Position numbers and translations under genes: made by a program
The notes under the pieces: model-generated
Databases searched by the model: none
Seen by the model: the letters and a program-made list of their open reading frames with translations, nothing else
What the model was told of the DNA's origin: nothing
Shown here: piece by piece, positions 1 through 12,205 of the stretch
How positions within the stretch are numbered: the stretch's first letter is position 1
Layout of the letters: each line of letters starts with the position of its first letter
DNA from: Cryptomeria japonica
Lineage: Eukaryota; Streptophyta; Pinopsida; Cupressales; Cupressaceae
Length of the DNA: 64,000 bases
Direction: 5' to 3'
Assembly (NCBI RefSeq): GCF_030272615.1
Contig: NC_081410.1
Location: forward strand, 568,249,152 to 568,313,151

Positions 1-520
1 ATTAGTAAATAATTGTTTGCTAAACAAATTTTGTTAGATAGGGACAATTATTTGTTAATTATTTGATCTCTTTTAGAAACTTCTAGCAACCAATTTTGTT
101 AGGGTTGTTTAGTTGTTATTAATCTCAGCCGTTGATTGAGAATTAATCTTGGCTGTTGGTTTTCCAACGAGAGTAGTATAAAAAGGGTCAAGGGTCATTT
201 GAAGTATATGAAGTTTGTGGAGAAACTTGCAGTGTTAGCAAGGGCGCAGTGATAGCGTTGGGATAGTAGCAGGGTGGAATCTCAGCAAGAGAAATTGGGA
301 GGTTGTCGAAGCTCTGCCAGTAAGAGGCAAGCAGTATTTGTATCTCTTGATTTGTTGTAGTTAATATATATTCCTCATCTGCAGTACTGGTTTTCCCTTC
401 GGGGTTTTTCTAGGGACAATTGTCCAAAATATTGTGTCACTGTGTTGCATATTTCTTTCCACGTGTTTTTATTTGTGAAGTTGCAACAGTGTTATTTTTC
501 AGTATTTCGCAGTTAAATAA
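1..520 (+). mobile_element. LTR-like relic (copia-type U3/R/U5)
   Basis: This stretch looks like part of a retrotransposon LTR. A TATA-type motif (tataaaaagg) lies near 177-186. About 200 bp downstream is the GGTTTTCCCTTCGGGGTTTTTC-like signature (near 388-410) common in the R/U5 region of plant copia LTRs. The left edge is outside or at the window start, the right edge is unclear, and neither a primer binding site nor a target duplication was found. It may be a solo LTR or fragment lying upstream of the carrier gene. Confidence 0.4.
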
Positions 521-1156
521 ACTTTATGAGATAGAAGATTAATAATCAGTAACTGCAATAGAATTTTTACACATTGGTCACATTTTATAAAGACCAGCCG
601 ATTTCTACAGTCTAAACAAAGACTCGATAGAAAGTCAAATAAAATATGTGCTTATTTTTGTTTTACTTCTCAACCCATTTTTTCATTTGAGTGCTTCGCA
701 AGTCAGTCTTTTCCACACGTTTTTTCAGAACCTTCTTTCAGACTTTACTAGACTCAAATTCAGTTAAATATTTTAAATAAACGTTTGACTGGTTAACATT
801 GCTAAATCTAGTTTTTGACTAAACGTGCAACCTTTAGGTTCATCCATGACGAAACTAAAAAGATACGGCAATGAGTATGAGCTCATGGATCACGTCTTCC
901 AAAAAATTTGGCAATTAAATTTTCCTGTCATTTACTGAAGGGACTCAAATTCTCAGACGTGTAACGTGCAGATTCATTTCAGGGAGTTTGGTGTGCATTC
1001 CAGAAAGCTTGGCCTGGTCCTTTTTGACTAGTATCTAAGTCAAAAAGCATACTAACATCAGCCATTGGAGTGATCTACCCGGAAGATGCCAGTCAGAGCA
1101 TTACCTGATCAAATGAAATACTGCAACAGAGCTCCAAAATTGAATGAGAGCTGAGC
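521..1156. other. Upstream region of the phosphate carrier gene, no gene seen
   Basis: No coding region is recognisable here. The sequence is moderately AT-rich and leads into the presumed promoter of the carrier gene. Confidence 0.5.
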
Positions 1157-1165
1157 CTATATATG
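1157..1165 (+). promoter_or_regulatory. Candidate TATA box of the phosphate carrier gene
   Basis: The motif ctatatatg lies about 160 bp upstream of the start codon, a plausible distance for a plant TATA box with a short 5' UTR. It is motif-based only; no transcript start is visible from sequence. Confidence 0.35.
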
Positions 1166-1252
1166 TACAAATTCCCCTGCACTTCTTGTTATGTAATTGG
1201 TTTCCAAGCCATCCTTGGTATATCTTTGGGTTGAGAGGGATTTGTGAAAACA

Positions 1253-1320
1253 AAAAAGATTCAATCTTTCAGAACTGATCTTCTACAAAAAGATTGAATC
1301 TTTCAGAACTGATCTTCTAC
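1253..1320. repeat. 34-bp tandem duplication just before the carrier start codon
   Basis: Two adjacent 34-bp copies (1253-1286 and 1287-1320) differ at one position (agattCaatct versus agattGaatct). The second copy ends 2 bp before the ATG at 1323, so the duplication lies in the presumed 5' UTR. Confidence 0.95.
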
Positions 1321-1322
1321 AG

Positions 1323-4300
1323 ATGGCCATGATGAAGAAGCATCAGTGTGAAACTATTGTTCCAAGTCATCTGTATTATTCATCTGGTAAAGTTGAGAAT
1401 CCTTTTATGGTAGCATCACCTAGTGAGCCCAATAAGATTGCCATGTTCAGTCCAGCATATTATGGTGCATCTGCCATTGGAGGAATTCTCAGTTGTGGGC
1501 CTACTCATACCGCCGTTACCCCTCTAGATGTTATCAAATGTAGCATGCAGGTAAAGTTAGACTTTTATTCCTTTGAGATTTCTGCATGTTAATCATATTT
1601 CTAGAATCTAGATATACAAATTCCGTGAAAAAAAAAATTTATTTCCAATGTTTCAGGTCTGCCTTCTATATGACTTCTACAGATATTTCATTGATCCAGA
1701 TATCCCTGAAGAGAGTTGTAGAAGGTAGACCCCAAATTTTGGGAAGAAAAGAGAACTAACATACTACCACTATCCTATTATAGTGTTATTTGTCCTTGAA
1801 TGACTGTGGGTTTGATTTGATAAATTAATTTAATTGTTATAACATATGTGTGTACATTGTTTTCCCCAGATTGATCCTGTAAAATACAAAAATATCTCTA
1901 GTAGTTTTCGGGTAATGATGAGAGAGCAAGGATTGAAGGGGTTTTCCAGGGGATGGGCTCCAACTTTTTTGGGGTACAGTGCACAAGGGGGCTTCAAATA
2001 TGGATTCTATGAGTTCTTTAAGAAATATTATTCAGATATTGCGGGTGCAGAGTATGCTGCAAAGTACAAGACATTGATCTACCTGGCAGGCTCAGCTTCT
2101 GCAGAGGTCATTGCTGATGTTGCTCTCTGCCCTTTTGAGGCAGTAAAAGTGAGGGTGCAGACAAAACCAGGCTTTGCCAGAGGCTTATCTGATGGCCTAC
2201 CCAAATTAGTCAGATCAGAGGGACTGCTTGGGTAAGTTAAACCACCCTACAAATCACCAATTAAAGTTGTTCTTGTTTAGCTTGTCTTGTCAACTTTATC
2301 TCTTAATTAAAGATTTTGAGAATTTTCAGAGATGAATTTGTATGCATACATCTGTCTTATGAAGTTTTGATTCGAACTTGAAGACCCCTCTTCAAGAGGT
2401 GGTGTTTGTGAGTCATTTGGGAACAGTCTTGCATTGAGGCACTCTGAACTCTTCTTAATTGCAAGCTTTTTGCCTTCCCATGTAGCAATATCCCTTGTGG
2501 ATTTCATTCAAGTTAATGCCTCCTCGTTCTTTTCATTTTCCTTCAAATTCTTTGAAGTTTATAGCATGTTACCAACAGAAACAAATATGCTGCATATGCT
2601 GGAAGTTTTAATAAAATTCCACCATCAGTCTAATCTCATCACTTTCTTCTATGAATGGCAGTTTGTACAAGGGCATTGGACCACTATGGGCTCGTCAAAT
2701 ACCTTGTAAGTTTTTTGTTTCCTTAAGTGCCCTTTATAACTTAGTGTGATACATGTTACTTATAGTCAACATTCTCTTGTAAGCTCTGTTCTTTTGCTTC
2801 AAGAGGTGTTCTACAGTGTAGTTGGGGCGAACTTCTTTGTAGTCCAATATTGATTGTTGCTTGCCAGACCCTCTGAGTCAAACATATGAATAAGTCATGA
2901 TAATGCATCTGGGTTAAACATAAGCGAGTTAGTCCTCCTTTGCACTCACAATTCTTAAATTAGTCACAACAATTAAGTAAATCCATAGGATAAGAAGATG
3001 TCAGACCTGGATTTAGATGATATTTTACTGGTTTTATTTCCTTGTCCAAATCTCCTCTTTAGGTTAATTAGGTTAAGTAAATCCATAGGATAAGAAGATA
3101 TCAGACCTGGATCGGACTAACTGATGATGAAGAATTACAATTGTTTCATTATATAAAGGTTTTAGATACATCCAAAGACTTTTAGAAACTTATCTTGAAA
3201 AACTTGCATTATTAGAAATAGGAAAAAAACAAAAATTAAAAAATTAAAAACAAAAAACTGTTTAAATAGAAGAAATCGTTATACATTCCAACAAATGACA
3301 TGACATTGTTTAATAAACTTATATAATATCCCTGTAAAAACATTTACTATGAAGTTCATTGTCTCACATTTTGGTAAAGGGAAAACATCATTTACTTTTA
3401 CAAACTGCATGAATTCTACAATTTAGATCTCTAAGATTCTAATGAAATGGCATGTTCAAGATACTGGTATAAGTTATGCCTAATTCACTTTCACTGTGGA
3501 AGCCTGCAATATTAGAGGGCATTCTCTTATCCATAGCATTAATCAAACTGATTTAGTTTTACACAGTTCATGACTCTTTGTATTGTAGATTATCTTTAAT
3601 TGCTTGCATAAATACTACACAAACTGGTGTATTAGTACAACTTAGATCACAAGCTTTATAAGAAGAATCTAATTGTTTTTCTCTATATTTGGATTGCCAT
3701 TACAGACACAATGATGAAGTTTGCATCATTTGAAAATACAGTAGAGCTGTTGTACAAGCATGTTGTCCCTAAACCAAAGGAGCAATGTAGTGCCCCACTT
3801 CAAGTGGGTGTAAGTTTTACAGCAGGATATATTGCTGGAATATTGTGTGCTGTCATTTCCCATCCTGCAGATAACCTTGTTTCATTTCTTAACAATTCTC
3901 AGGGTGCTACTGTGGCACAGGTAGGAGAATTTATAACCTTTCTTTAAATTTGATTTTTTTTTTATTGGTAAATTTGATTATTAATCTCTTTTAAGTGTTT
4001 AATTCTTTTAGCTGCTTAAATATGTTTATGTTATGTTTGGGCTTGGCCTTATGATTTGCTATCATTTGGATTTGGTTCTAAATTTGGGATGTGTCTTTTT
4101 ACCATCCTCTTTAGGCTGTGCAAAAAATGGGGCTAGTAGGTCTTTGCACTCGAGGTCTTCCTTTGAGAATTCTTATGGTTGGATCACTTACTGGAGTACA
4201 ATGGGGAATATATGATTCCTTCAAAGTGTTTGTTGGCCTGTAAGTTCAATTCTACACACAATTTGTTTATTCATTCTTTATTATAAATAATTATAAAATA

Positions 4301-4632
4301 TCTCTTAGACTGAATTTTTTTTCTCTTTTTATCTGTAAAATGTGAAAATATTGTAAAATAATATACTTTTTAAACAGTCAATTTTAATGTTTTAATGTTG
4401 AATGTGGTTGTGATTGATTAATTTATGCTTGTTATTAGATTATGATTAGTCCAAATTGATAGATGCATATGAAGATTTAATTTATTAAAAAATTAAATAA
4501 ACTCTTATGTAAATTAAAATTTATAGCTGTACTTTTTAAGAATGAAATATAATGGTTTTTCTCATTTTATTTTGCAGACCAACCACAGGCGGTAGTACAA
4601 ACCAAACCAGCACAGAGGAATATAAAGAGTGA
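1323..4632 (+). CDS. PHT3: Mitochondrial phosphate carrier protein (six exons, complete)
   Basis: This carrier imports inorganic phosphate, with H+ or against OH-, across the mitochondrial inner membrane for ATP synthesis. Exons are 1323-1550, 1870-2231, 2662-2705, 3706-3920, 4115-4239 and 4578-4632. All introns are GT-AG, phases agree, and the joined frame gives 342 residues ending in TGA. The three carrier repeats show the signatures PLDVIK (67-72), PFEAVK (164-169) and a relaxed PADNLV (265-270). Blocks such as [35 protein letters not shown] and [11 protein letters not shown] match the plant MPT3/PHT3;1 class of the mitochondrial carrier (SLC25) family. The first ATG was chosen because it is in frame with the conserved region. 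The segment before SPAYY is about 40 residues, shorter than the longer leader I recall for Arabidopsis MPT3. The tail [14 protein letters not shown] is not conserved. No frameshift or lost key residue is seen; it should be functional. Confidence 0.95.
1656..1731. repeat. Small inverted repeat in intron 1 of the carrier gene
   Basis: Arms of about 14 bp (ggtctgccttctat at 1656-1669 and gtagaaggtagacc at 1718-1731) can fold into a hairpin with a loop of about 48 bp. It may be a MITE remnant; function unknown. Confidence 0.5.
2973..3112. repeat. 40-bp direct repeat spaced exactly 100 bp, carrier intron 3
   Basis: Copies at 2973-3012 and 3073-3112 differ at one base (gaagatGtcag versus gaagatAtcag). 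The DNA between them is not similar. This is a local segmental duplication within the 1000-bp intron 3. Confidence 0.9.
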
Positions 4633-5516
4633 AAGCATTATGATAGGGAATTCATTTATTTTCTTAAACTATTTTAAACTACAATTGTAACCTTTTATTT
4701 ATTATTTTTTCCTTCATATCTAATTTGAAGGATTTATCATTCTTAATCTATTATGAGTTGTAATTGATATTTCTCTGTAATAGGTTTTGGGTGAGGATTA
4801 TTCTCTTTATTGGTTAAAAAAATTCAACAAAATTTGATAAAGTTATATTAATTTTAATTTTAAATATAATAAAATTAAATTTTTCAACAATGATAATTTA
4901 TTAATTTTATAAAAAATTAATTATAATATTATAAATTATTATGATGTAATGTATATTAAATAATAAGCTTTTAGATTAGTTTAAAACATAATTAAAAAAT
5001 ATATAAATTTAAAATTTGGGTCATTTTTTAATTTACATAATACATTTTGTATCATAATCTTATGGTTTCTATTCAAGTTATATATTATCTCACATGATAA
5101 AGGGAACTAGAACATCTAATATTATTTAAGACAAGTGAACTTCTATTTTTTTTCAATTTCTCCTAAATGTGTTATCTACAATTGATATAAAATACTCTTG
5201 AATAAAATAATATTATAGCAAGGACTAAAATATTTAGATAAGAAACAAATGTGTCATTACATAAACAATCATTTCAATTTACCATCAAATCCTTTATGGC
5301 ACCACAAAGCTTTATCATTAACACCAAAACATAGAACCTTTAAAAAACCCCTCTTTCATAAGGACTCCGAAGAAGACAATAATTCAACCCCATAACATCA
5401 TGAAAGCCAACAAGAAAACAATCTTGATAATATTTGTAGAATTTGTAGGCAACACATGGTGAGAGACACTTGTTCTTTAAATTCCATAAATATTTATAGC
5501 ACAAATAAATAGGGTA
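4633..5516. other. AT-rich 3' flank of the carrier gene, no gene seen
   Basis: Very AT-rich sequence follows the carrier stop codon and includes the presumed 3' UTR. The short reading frames present show no recognisable domain. Confidence 0.6.
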
Positions 5517-5802
5517 GATAGTAGAAATAGTGTATCGTGAATCTTCAATTCTATTTATATTTTCAAGCCTCATTCTAAATGCCAACTTAATCTCCTCCAT
5601 TTGTCATTATCTCAAGTATTAGAATTCAGCTAACATACATCTCAGATATAGGGGAGGGGAGAGAGCCTAATATTTACAGCCAATAATCACTTTAAAAAAA
5701 AGTTACAGTTATATAACTTTTTGAAAATGTAATTACATAAATAATTTTAAAGCAAGTCACATTCAAAAATAATATATAAACACAAAAAGTATATAATAAA
5801 CT
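5517..5802. repeat. Duplicated unit, copy 1, left part (split by LINE-A)
   Basis: This segment is a diverged direct copy of about 11590-11860 (shared blocks include gccaacttaatctcctccat and aattacataaataatttt). Its right edge, agtatataataaact at 5788-5802, is one target-site duplication of LINE-A. The unit continues beyond the LINE at 11184. Confidence 0.85.
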
Positions 5803-5875
5803 CTTTTTTTTTTAAATTAAAAGGGATAAAAAATTATTCAAGAACAAGAAAGATACAGGCCACACCTCAAGGAGC

Positions 5876-6360
5876 TTAAAGAGCCCGGTCACTGTCCACT
5901 AAATGATCCAACATAGAAACCATATTAGGAGGCAATTGCCCCTTATCCACAATACTCCAAGCATACATAGGATCAAAAGCCCATTTGGCCAAGCAATTAG
6001 CAACCCCATTCCACTCTCTAGGAATGTGCCTAAAAACAACAAAATCGAAAGATCCACACAGTCGAAGAATCTGTCTAATAACCATCTGTAAGTACCAGCC
6101 AACACCTTCAAATTGTTGTCTAGTAAGCAAAGTCACTACGACCTGAGAATCAAACTCCCAAATGATCCTACTCCAACCGAGAACACAGCTATGCTCAACA
6201 ACGTACAAGATGGCCAAAGCCTCCATAAGAATGTTCGTTTGAAGGCCTTTATAAACAGAAAAAATAAACTGAATGTCTCCAAAACTATCATGACCAACCC
6301 CACCAATACTAGCATGACTTGGATTCCCCCAAGATGAGCCATCAGTGTTAATTTTGAAAA
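5876..6360 (-). pseudogene. LINE-A RNase H domain
   Basis: One open frame reads from NTDGSSWGNPSHASIGGV through MEALAILYVVEHSC and EFDSQVVVTLL to HIPREWNGVANCLAKWAF and a stop at 5876. The acidic residues expected for RNase H1-type catalysis (D in DGS, E in MEAL, D in FDSQ) and the C-terminal N-x-x-A-D/N-x-L-A pattern are recognisable. This is the best preserved part of the element. Immediately upstream (6365-6631) is the W-x-x-RN-R-I-F tail of the zinc-binding RT region. Confidence 0.85.
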
Positions 6361-7440
6361 GTCCCTATGGAGGAGGGGTCCAATGACCCTCCCTACTGAT
6401 TCTCTGCAGAGGGTGTCTGCATCTATTCCTCATGACCTGACTAGAAATTGGCAGAGCACCTCCTTGAAGAGGAAAGGTGAGGCGAGTACAGATAGTAACA
6501 TCCCCAGGACCCACACCTCCAGAAAGGTCACACTTCGCTAAGACTGTCTCTCGAAGAGAATGAACAATTTTCCACCACAAATGTTGAAAGACCATCCGAC
6601 TATCTTGAAAAATCCTACGATTCCTCTCCAACCAAATATGTCAAATGATAAAAGACAGACCCACAGCCCAGGCCACCTGAAGGAAAGAGGTTGTCACAGG
6701 GGCTTTTCCCCAATGGGTCCAAAACTCAACCAAATAAGAAACATGCCAACAGGATTGCCCCCAAGCTATCCACCATAAGTGTTAGATCTCCCTAGCAAAG
6801 GAGCATTGAAAGAAAAGATGAGAGACTGATTCCACCTCAGAGCGGCACAAAACACACATCAAGGGACCCTGGAAGCCCCACTTACATAAATTGTCCCACG
6901 TAAGACACTGATTATGAGTAACCAACCACATAAATTTGCATTTTGGCTAAGAAAATTTACTCCAAACCTACTTCCACCAAGGAACCTCAAAATCTACAAA
7001 CATTTGCTTAAGAAGTTCCAAGTAGCCTGAAGAGATAGAGTGTTTGCCTGATGAATCTCTGCCCCAAGCTAAGACATCCTTCCCATCCGAAGAGTTACAC
7101 TCTCAAGAAGCAAGAATCTGAGCCAACTCATTCTGATGCTCCTCTTAACCACCCGACGGTCATTCACAAGGGTCCCTCCATCTTTACCCCTCAGTTAGGC
7201 CTATATTTTGAACACAATTATAATGCATAACCTTATTCCAACGAGCTGCTATAAACATGTCACATAGGGGTTGCAAATGCAGATACATAGAAAGTAGAGA
7301 AGGATTACCATCCCAAGAGTCTGACCAAAAAAGAGCTTCAAAGCGTCGGTTAGGGTAAAAGCAGAATGTTGTGTCACACTTTTATAAAGGAAGTGGCCAA
7401 TACAACTAAAACTATTTAACTTCGATCGCATAAAAGTGAC

Positions 7441-8183
7441 ATTTCTAAATTGAATTTCAAAATGATGTAAACTGATTAAATATAGAAATATTAATGAAAT
7501 TTATGTATGTTATTTTACAATTTTTTTAAAAATGACATTTGTTTTATATATTCAAAGACAGATTTTTTATTGCTAAAAAATGTTGAAAATCAAGGGTTCT
7601 AGTCGATGCCACCAAACAAAATGAAAATGAACTACTCTTTTTTTTTATTTTTATTTTCCAAATAGAGGACATATATATGCAATGTTATAAAAAAAAAATT
7701 GATGTATATTTTTCTCGTAATAATATTTTAAAGTCCAACATAGCTAAATTTGGTAGTTTTCATTTAATTTTAATATCTTTACCCCACATTTAGGACATAA
7801 TTTATGATTATCAAAAAAAAAATTATACCCTTTTAGAAAAGATTTAATATATATTTTTTAATTTCTAAACTTCTTTTTGAATTTTAAAAACCTACTCGCA
7901 ATGTTTAATTAATAAAAAATATTAAAATTAATCAAAATACAAAAATTATATGTCTAGATTCATGACTTCGAGCTCTACAAAAGAGTATTTTTTTATTTTT
8001 GTAAAAAATATTCTTCCTGAAGAAAAATTGAGCAGAAGTGAAAAGTTTCATAAATACCGACAGAATAGGTGATTTGGCTGCCACATCACATGCCACATAG
8101 GTGAGTTCGGTCGAACTATTTTGAATTTTTTTAAAAATTCTAAGCTCAAACACTCACAAGAAAGGGATAATATAGCCAATAGT
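7441..8183. mobile_element. AT-rich insertion of about 743 bp inside LINE-A (unclassified)
   Basis: LINE coding similarity is interrupted between about 7440 and 8184 by much more AT-rich sequence. GTGAC occurs on both sides (7436-7440 and 8184-8188), compatible with a 5-bp target duplication. No TG...CA ends, inverted termini or coding domain were recognised, so the class is unknown. Confidence 0.4.
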
Positions 8184-9029
8184 GTGACTGAACTAAGTTT
8201 GGCCAAACTCTTGGTGCCATTTAGACACCATGTCAGTAACACGAGCTGCTACATGGCTGGGTGGTAGTCCAGTTGGACTACCCCCAGTTAGCCCCAAGTG
8301 CGACACAACTTCATGTTTTTGCCCGTTACATATCCAAAAAAGACCCTTCTTAACTAATTGAGCCCCAATTGTCAGAGTGTGCCAAATCATAAAGCCTCTA
8401 CCCTCCAAGGGATAGCGGCCAACATCCACCTGGTCAACACCAGGTAAATACTTATGCCTGAGAAGTTAGCCCAAAGCTGATTCTGACTTGTATGCCATCG
8501 CCAATATATTTAGCTGCAAGAGCTTGCCCATTCCAAATAGCAGATCTAAGACCCAGACCTCCTTCCATCTTTGGGCGGCAAACAACTTCCCATCGAACAA
8601 GGCTCCACTTAGAAGTCTACAAATTACCGCTCCAAAGAAACTAACGTGAGAGAGCATCAAATTCTTTAAGAAAATAAACAGGAGTTGCCTGGACAAAACT
8701 TCTATAAATAGGAAGAGATTGAAGAAGGATAACCCTAGCAGTAGTGGAAAGTCACCGATGAGTCCAATGATTAACTTTCCTACGCAGCTTATCAAGCAAA
8801 TTCTACCAAAGAGGACTTGGTTGTCGGCCAACAACAATGGGAACACCCAGATAAAGAAAGGGAAGAGATCCAATTTGAAACCTCAAGTTGAAACCTCAAG
8901 ATATCAACAATCCTTCTCTAAAACGATTCCTGGGTATTAAAAAAATAGATTGAAAACTTGTGATCATTGACTTTTTGACCTGAAGCAGCTAAATAGATAT
9001 CTAGTGCCCGTCTAAAGGATTTCGCTTCA

Positions 9030-10090
9030 TGAATAGGAGCAACTCCCATAAAAGCAGTGTCATCCACAAATTGGAAATGAGAGAGCTTAGGCAGCCCATG
9101 ACCCCAAGTCCAGCCCTAAATCATGCCCTGTGAAACTCGAGACTTGATAAATCTGCCCAGGCCCTCAGCCATAATAATAAACAAATAAGGGAAAAGAGGA
9201 TCCCCTTGGCAAAGACCTCTTGAAGATCCAAATAACGTTGAAGGCTCCCCATCGAGAATAACAAAGAAGGATGAGGAAGTAACACAGCTCATAGTCAAGC
9301 TGACCCACTCCGAACTAAAACCAAAGGCTATGAGAATTTTCTGCAAGAAGTTCCACTTAACTCTGCCATAAGCTTTGGCCATGTCAATTTTGATGAACAT
9401 AGACTTCTCCTTGGAAACTACCATAGAGTGAATAGCTTCAGAAGCCACAACCACTCCAAGAATTTGTCTTCTTACCACAAAACGTCCTTGCTCATCAGAG
9501 ATTAAACCGGGGAGTCGGAGCTTAAGCCTCTCAACAATCAATTTAGTAACAACTTTATAGACAACATTACACAAAGCAATAGGCCTGAAGAAGTCCAACC
9601 AATTAGCACCATCCTTTTTAGGAATAAGAACAAGGAAAGTAGAATTCATGGCCTTGAGCATTTGTTTGTTGTAATAAGATTCTTGGACCACCTCCAACAA
9701 ATCCAAATTGACACTAACCCAAAATTCTTGAAAGAATTCAATAGGAAACCCATCTGGACCCAGGGCCTTACCCTTACGCATCCCAAAAACAACCTCCTCC
9801 AACTTAGACAAAGAAATTGGACGCATAAGAGACTCATTCATCTCATTAGTAACAAGAAAGGGAGTACAACCTAGGATAAGATTTTCCTGATCCATAGCAG
9901 GAGGTGAATCCTCAGTAAAGAGTGAAATATAGTACTGAGAGGCCTCACATGACATAGTTGGCAAAGAGGTCAATTGATCTCTTGCAGCATTAACCAAAAA
10001 GAAAATATAACTCTTGTTATGACGGGCATGCACCAACTTGTGGAAAAAAATTGTATTTCGATCTCCTTCACAAAGCCAATCATTATGGGC
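9030..10090 (-). pseudogene. LINE-A reverse transcriptase
   Basis: The frame 9116-10036 contains the RT blocks FRPIALCNVVYKVVTKLI, the motif A region IKIDMAKAY and the QGDPLFPYLF block. One in-frame TAG follows at about 9117-9119. The same frame then continues into LSHFQFVDDTAFMG (about 9060-9110), the FVDD catalytic motif C. Upstream, WLCEGDRNTIFFHKLVHARHN matches the usual plant LINE lead-in. So the RT is damaged by at least one nonsense mutation, with further frameshifts below 9000. Confidence 0.9.
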
Positions 10091-10405
10091 CTTCTGCTTC
10101 CAAAATATCTCCTCCCTAAGTTACCACTCTTCCAATTCCCGAACAACTTGTGACTCAGCTCTACCCAAGTCCTCTGAGAAGCCAAGATCTTGAATTTGAT
10201 GAGTGGTAACATCAAGGCGAGCTTGAACATTCTTCTTCATGACATGAAGGTTACCAAAGAATAACATGTTCCACTTTTTAAGCTACCACTTGACAAATTG
10301 TAATTTCTTAACAAACTAATATATAGTGATACCATAAGCAAGGCTCCCATCTCTCCACCACTAGGCCATTTGGTCATGAAGGGAGGGGTCCCGCAGCCAC
10401 ATAAG

Positions 10406-10680
10406 CTAGAACTTAAAGGGAGGAATTTTATGAATCACCACAGAGGAAGTTAAAAGTTTGATAGGCCAATTATCAGAGCCCCTCCAATCAAGAATTTCAA
10501 AAGTAGTGCGTAGACTACCACCAACCCAATAACAAGAAACAAGAAACCTATCCAACCTCTCAGAAATTGCCTCCACACCACTCCTATTATTCCAAGTAAA
10601 GATTTCATTACATGGTTTAATATCAATTAAATTCAAGTGGTCCACATTCTCTCAAAAGAGCACAGAGGAAGGGCCCAGAT
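10406..10680 (-). pseudogene. LINE-A endonuclease C-terminal fragment
   Basis: The peptide LNLIDIKPCNEIFTWNN followed by SERLDRFLVSCYW matches the C-terminal part of the APE-like endonuclease of plant LINEs. A stop lies just upstream and the N-terminal catalytic part is not recognisable in 10680-11183. Confidence 0.8.
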
Positions 10681-11183
10681 CCTAGCTTCTAAGCAAACAT
10701 CCATTCACCTTCTTGAGCTTGGAACCCTCCCCCACATAAAATGAATCTGATGATCTTGCATGCACATCTGAAGAACTATGAGGTGGCACAACACCCACAA
10801 CCACCAAACTATTAGAAGACTGAAGCTTCTCCATTCCTTCAAAAAGGCCACAAAGATCCTCTCCCCCCACAACAAAACTGCACACCCTCTCACCAAAATG
10901 AGAAACATAGCACAAAGAGGCCTCCCCCTAGGAAACAATAAGAATCCTCTTCACCCAAAACCCGACACCTCACAGCATGAGCCCAAACCAGCAAAAAGAA
11001 ACCAAAAGAGACAAGATCCCAACCCTAGCACAACCTCAAACAGCACAAACGCCCTTGATCCACTCTATCCACACCCTATGCAGCAGAACTCATGAGGCTA
11101 GGGAAGCCCTAACCCGCACAGAGAAACCAGACTGCCACCCATTCTCCTGTCATCATCGGTAACCTTCGTCTACAATTGTGCCA

Positions 11184-12205
11184 AGTATCAATAAACTTAA
11201 TATACAAATTAGAGACCTTTTTTTTCTTGTTTAAAACCTTCTAAAATCAATACTTTAAAGATAGTATTCCACATAAAAGAAACCCTTGAAATAAGCATTG
11301 TAGTTTTAGCAAGTATTTTTAGTCCTATGATAAAAATAAAAATAAATTTAAAAAAATATTCACAAATATGATATACCCACCAACATATAGTGCCCTTCTA
11401 AGGGAGAGGGTCATATGGTGGTGAAGGTTATGTTCATGCCTCCCAAAATCTTTCTTAAATATTTTATTATTTTTGAATTTTGTACAGTTGCTTAATCGTC
11501 AAGTCCTCTACTTATGGGTTTTAAGTCCACATGGTCAATAGTAGAATAGTGTACTCTACTTATGAGTTTTAAGTCCACTTGGTCAATAGTAGAAGTAGTG
11601 TATGGTGAACTTTCATTTCTATTTATTTTTTCAAGTCTTATTTGAAGTGCCAACTTAATCTCCTCCATTTGTCATTGTCTCATGTACTATAATTTAGCTA
11701 GCATACATCTCAAATATAAGGGAGGGTAGAGAACCTAATATTTACAATCAATAATATCACTTTAAAAAAAAAAGATCTTTGAAAATTTAATTACATAAAT
11801 AATTTTGAAGCAAATCACATTCAAAAGTAATATATAAACACAAAGTATATAATAAACTTGATTTAATATACAAATTAGAAACCACTTTTTTATGTTTAAA
11901 ACCTTCGAAAATAAATACTTTAAAGATACAATTCCGCATAAAAGAAAAGCTTGAAATAAGCATTGTAATTTTAGCAAGTATTATTAGTCCTATGATAAAA
12001 ATAAAAAATACATTTAAAAAAATATTCACAAATATGATGAACCCACCAATATAAAGTGCCCTACTAAGGGAAAGGGTCATATGGTGGTGGGGGCTATGTT
12101 CGCGCCTCCCAAAATTTGTCTTAAATATTTTTTATTTTTTTAATTTTGTGCAAATGCTTACTTGTCAAGTCCCCTACTTATGGGTTTTAAGTCCACATGG
12201 TCAAA
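11184..12205. repeat. Duplicated unit: rest of copy 1 and all of copy 2
   Basis: From 11198 to about 11545 is the right half of copy 1. From about 11590 to 12205 is a complete second copy (left half like 5517-5802, right half like 11198-11545). Shared blocks include aagcattgta, tcctatgataaaaataaa and gtcatatggtggtg. The tandem unit is roughly 620-650 bp and non-coding; its origin is not recognised. Confidence 0.85.

Larger units (their letters stand above)
5803..11183 (-). mobile_element. LINE-A: decayed non-LTR (L1-type) retrotransposon
   Basis: This is a plant L1-type LINE read on the - strand. In order it carries an endonuclease C-terminal fragment, reverse transcriptase, an RT C-terminal/zinc-binding region and RNase H. 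Its 3' A-run appears as poly-T at 5804-5812. It is flanked by AGTAT-aataaact direct repeats (5788-5802 and 11184-11197, about 14 bp). The uninterrupted target sequence survives in the tandem copy near 11840-11875, which fixes the insertion boundaries. Stops and frameshifts break the ORF and the endonuclease N-terminus is not recognisable, so it is dead. Length is 5.4 kb, slightly short for a full plant L1. Confidence 0.9.
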
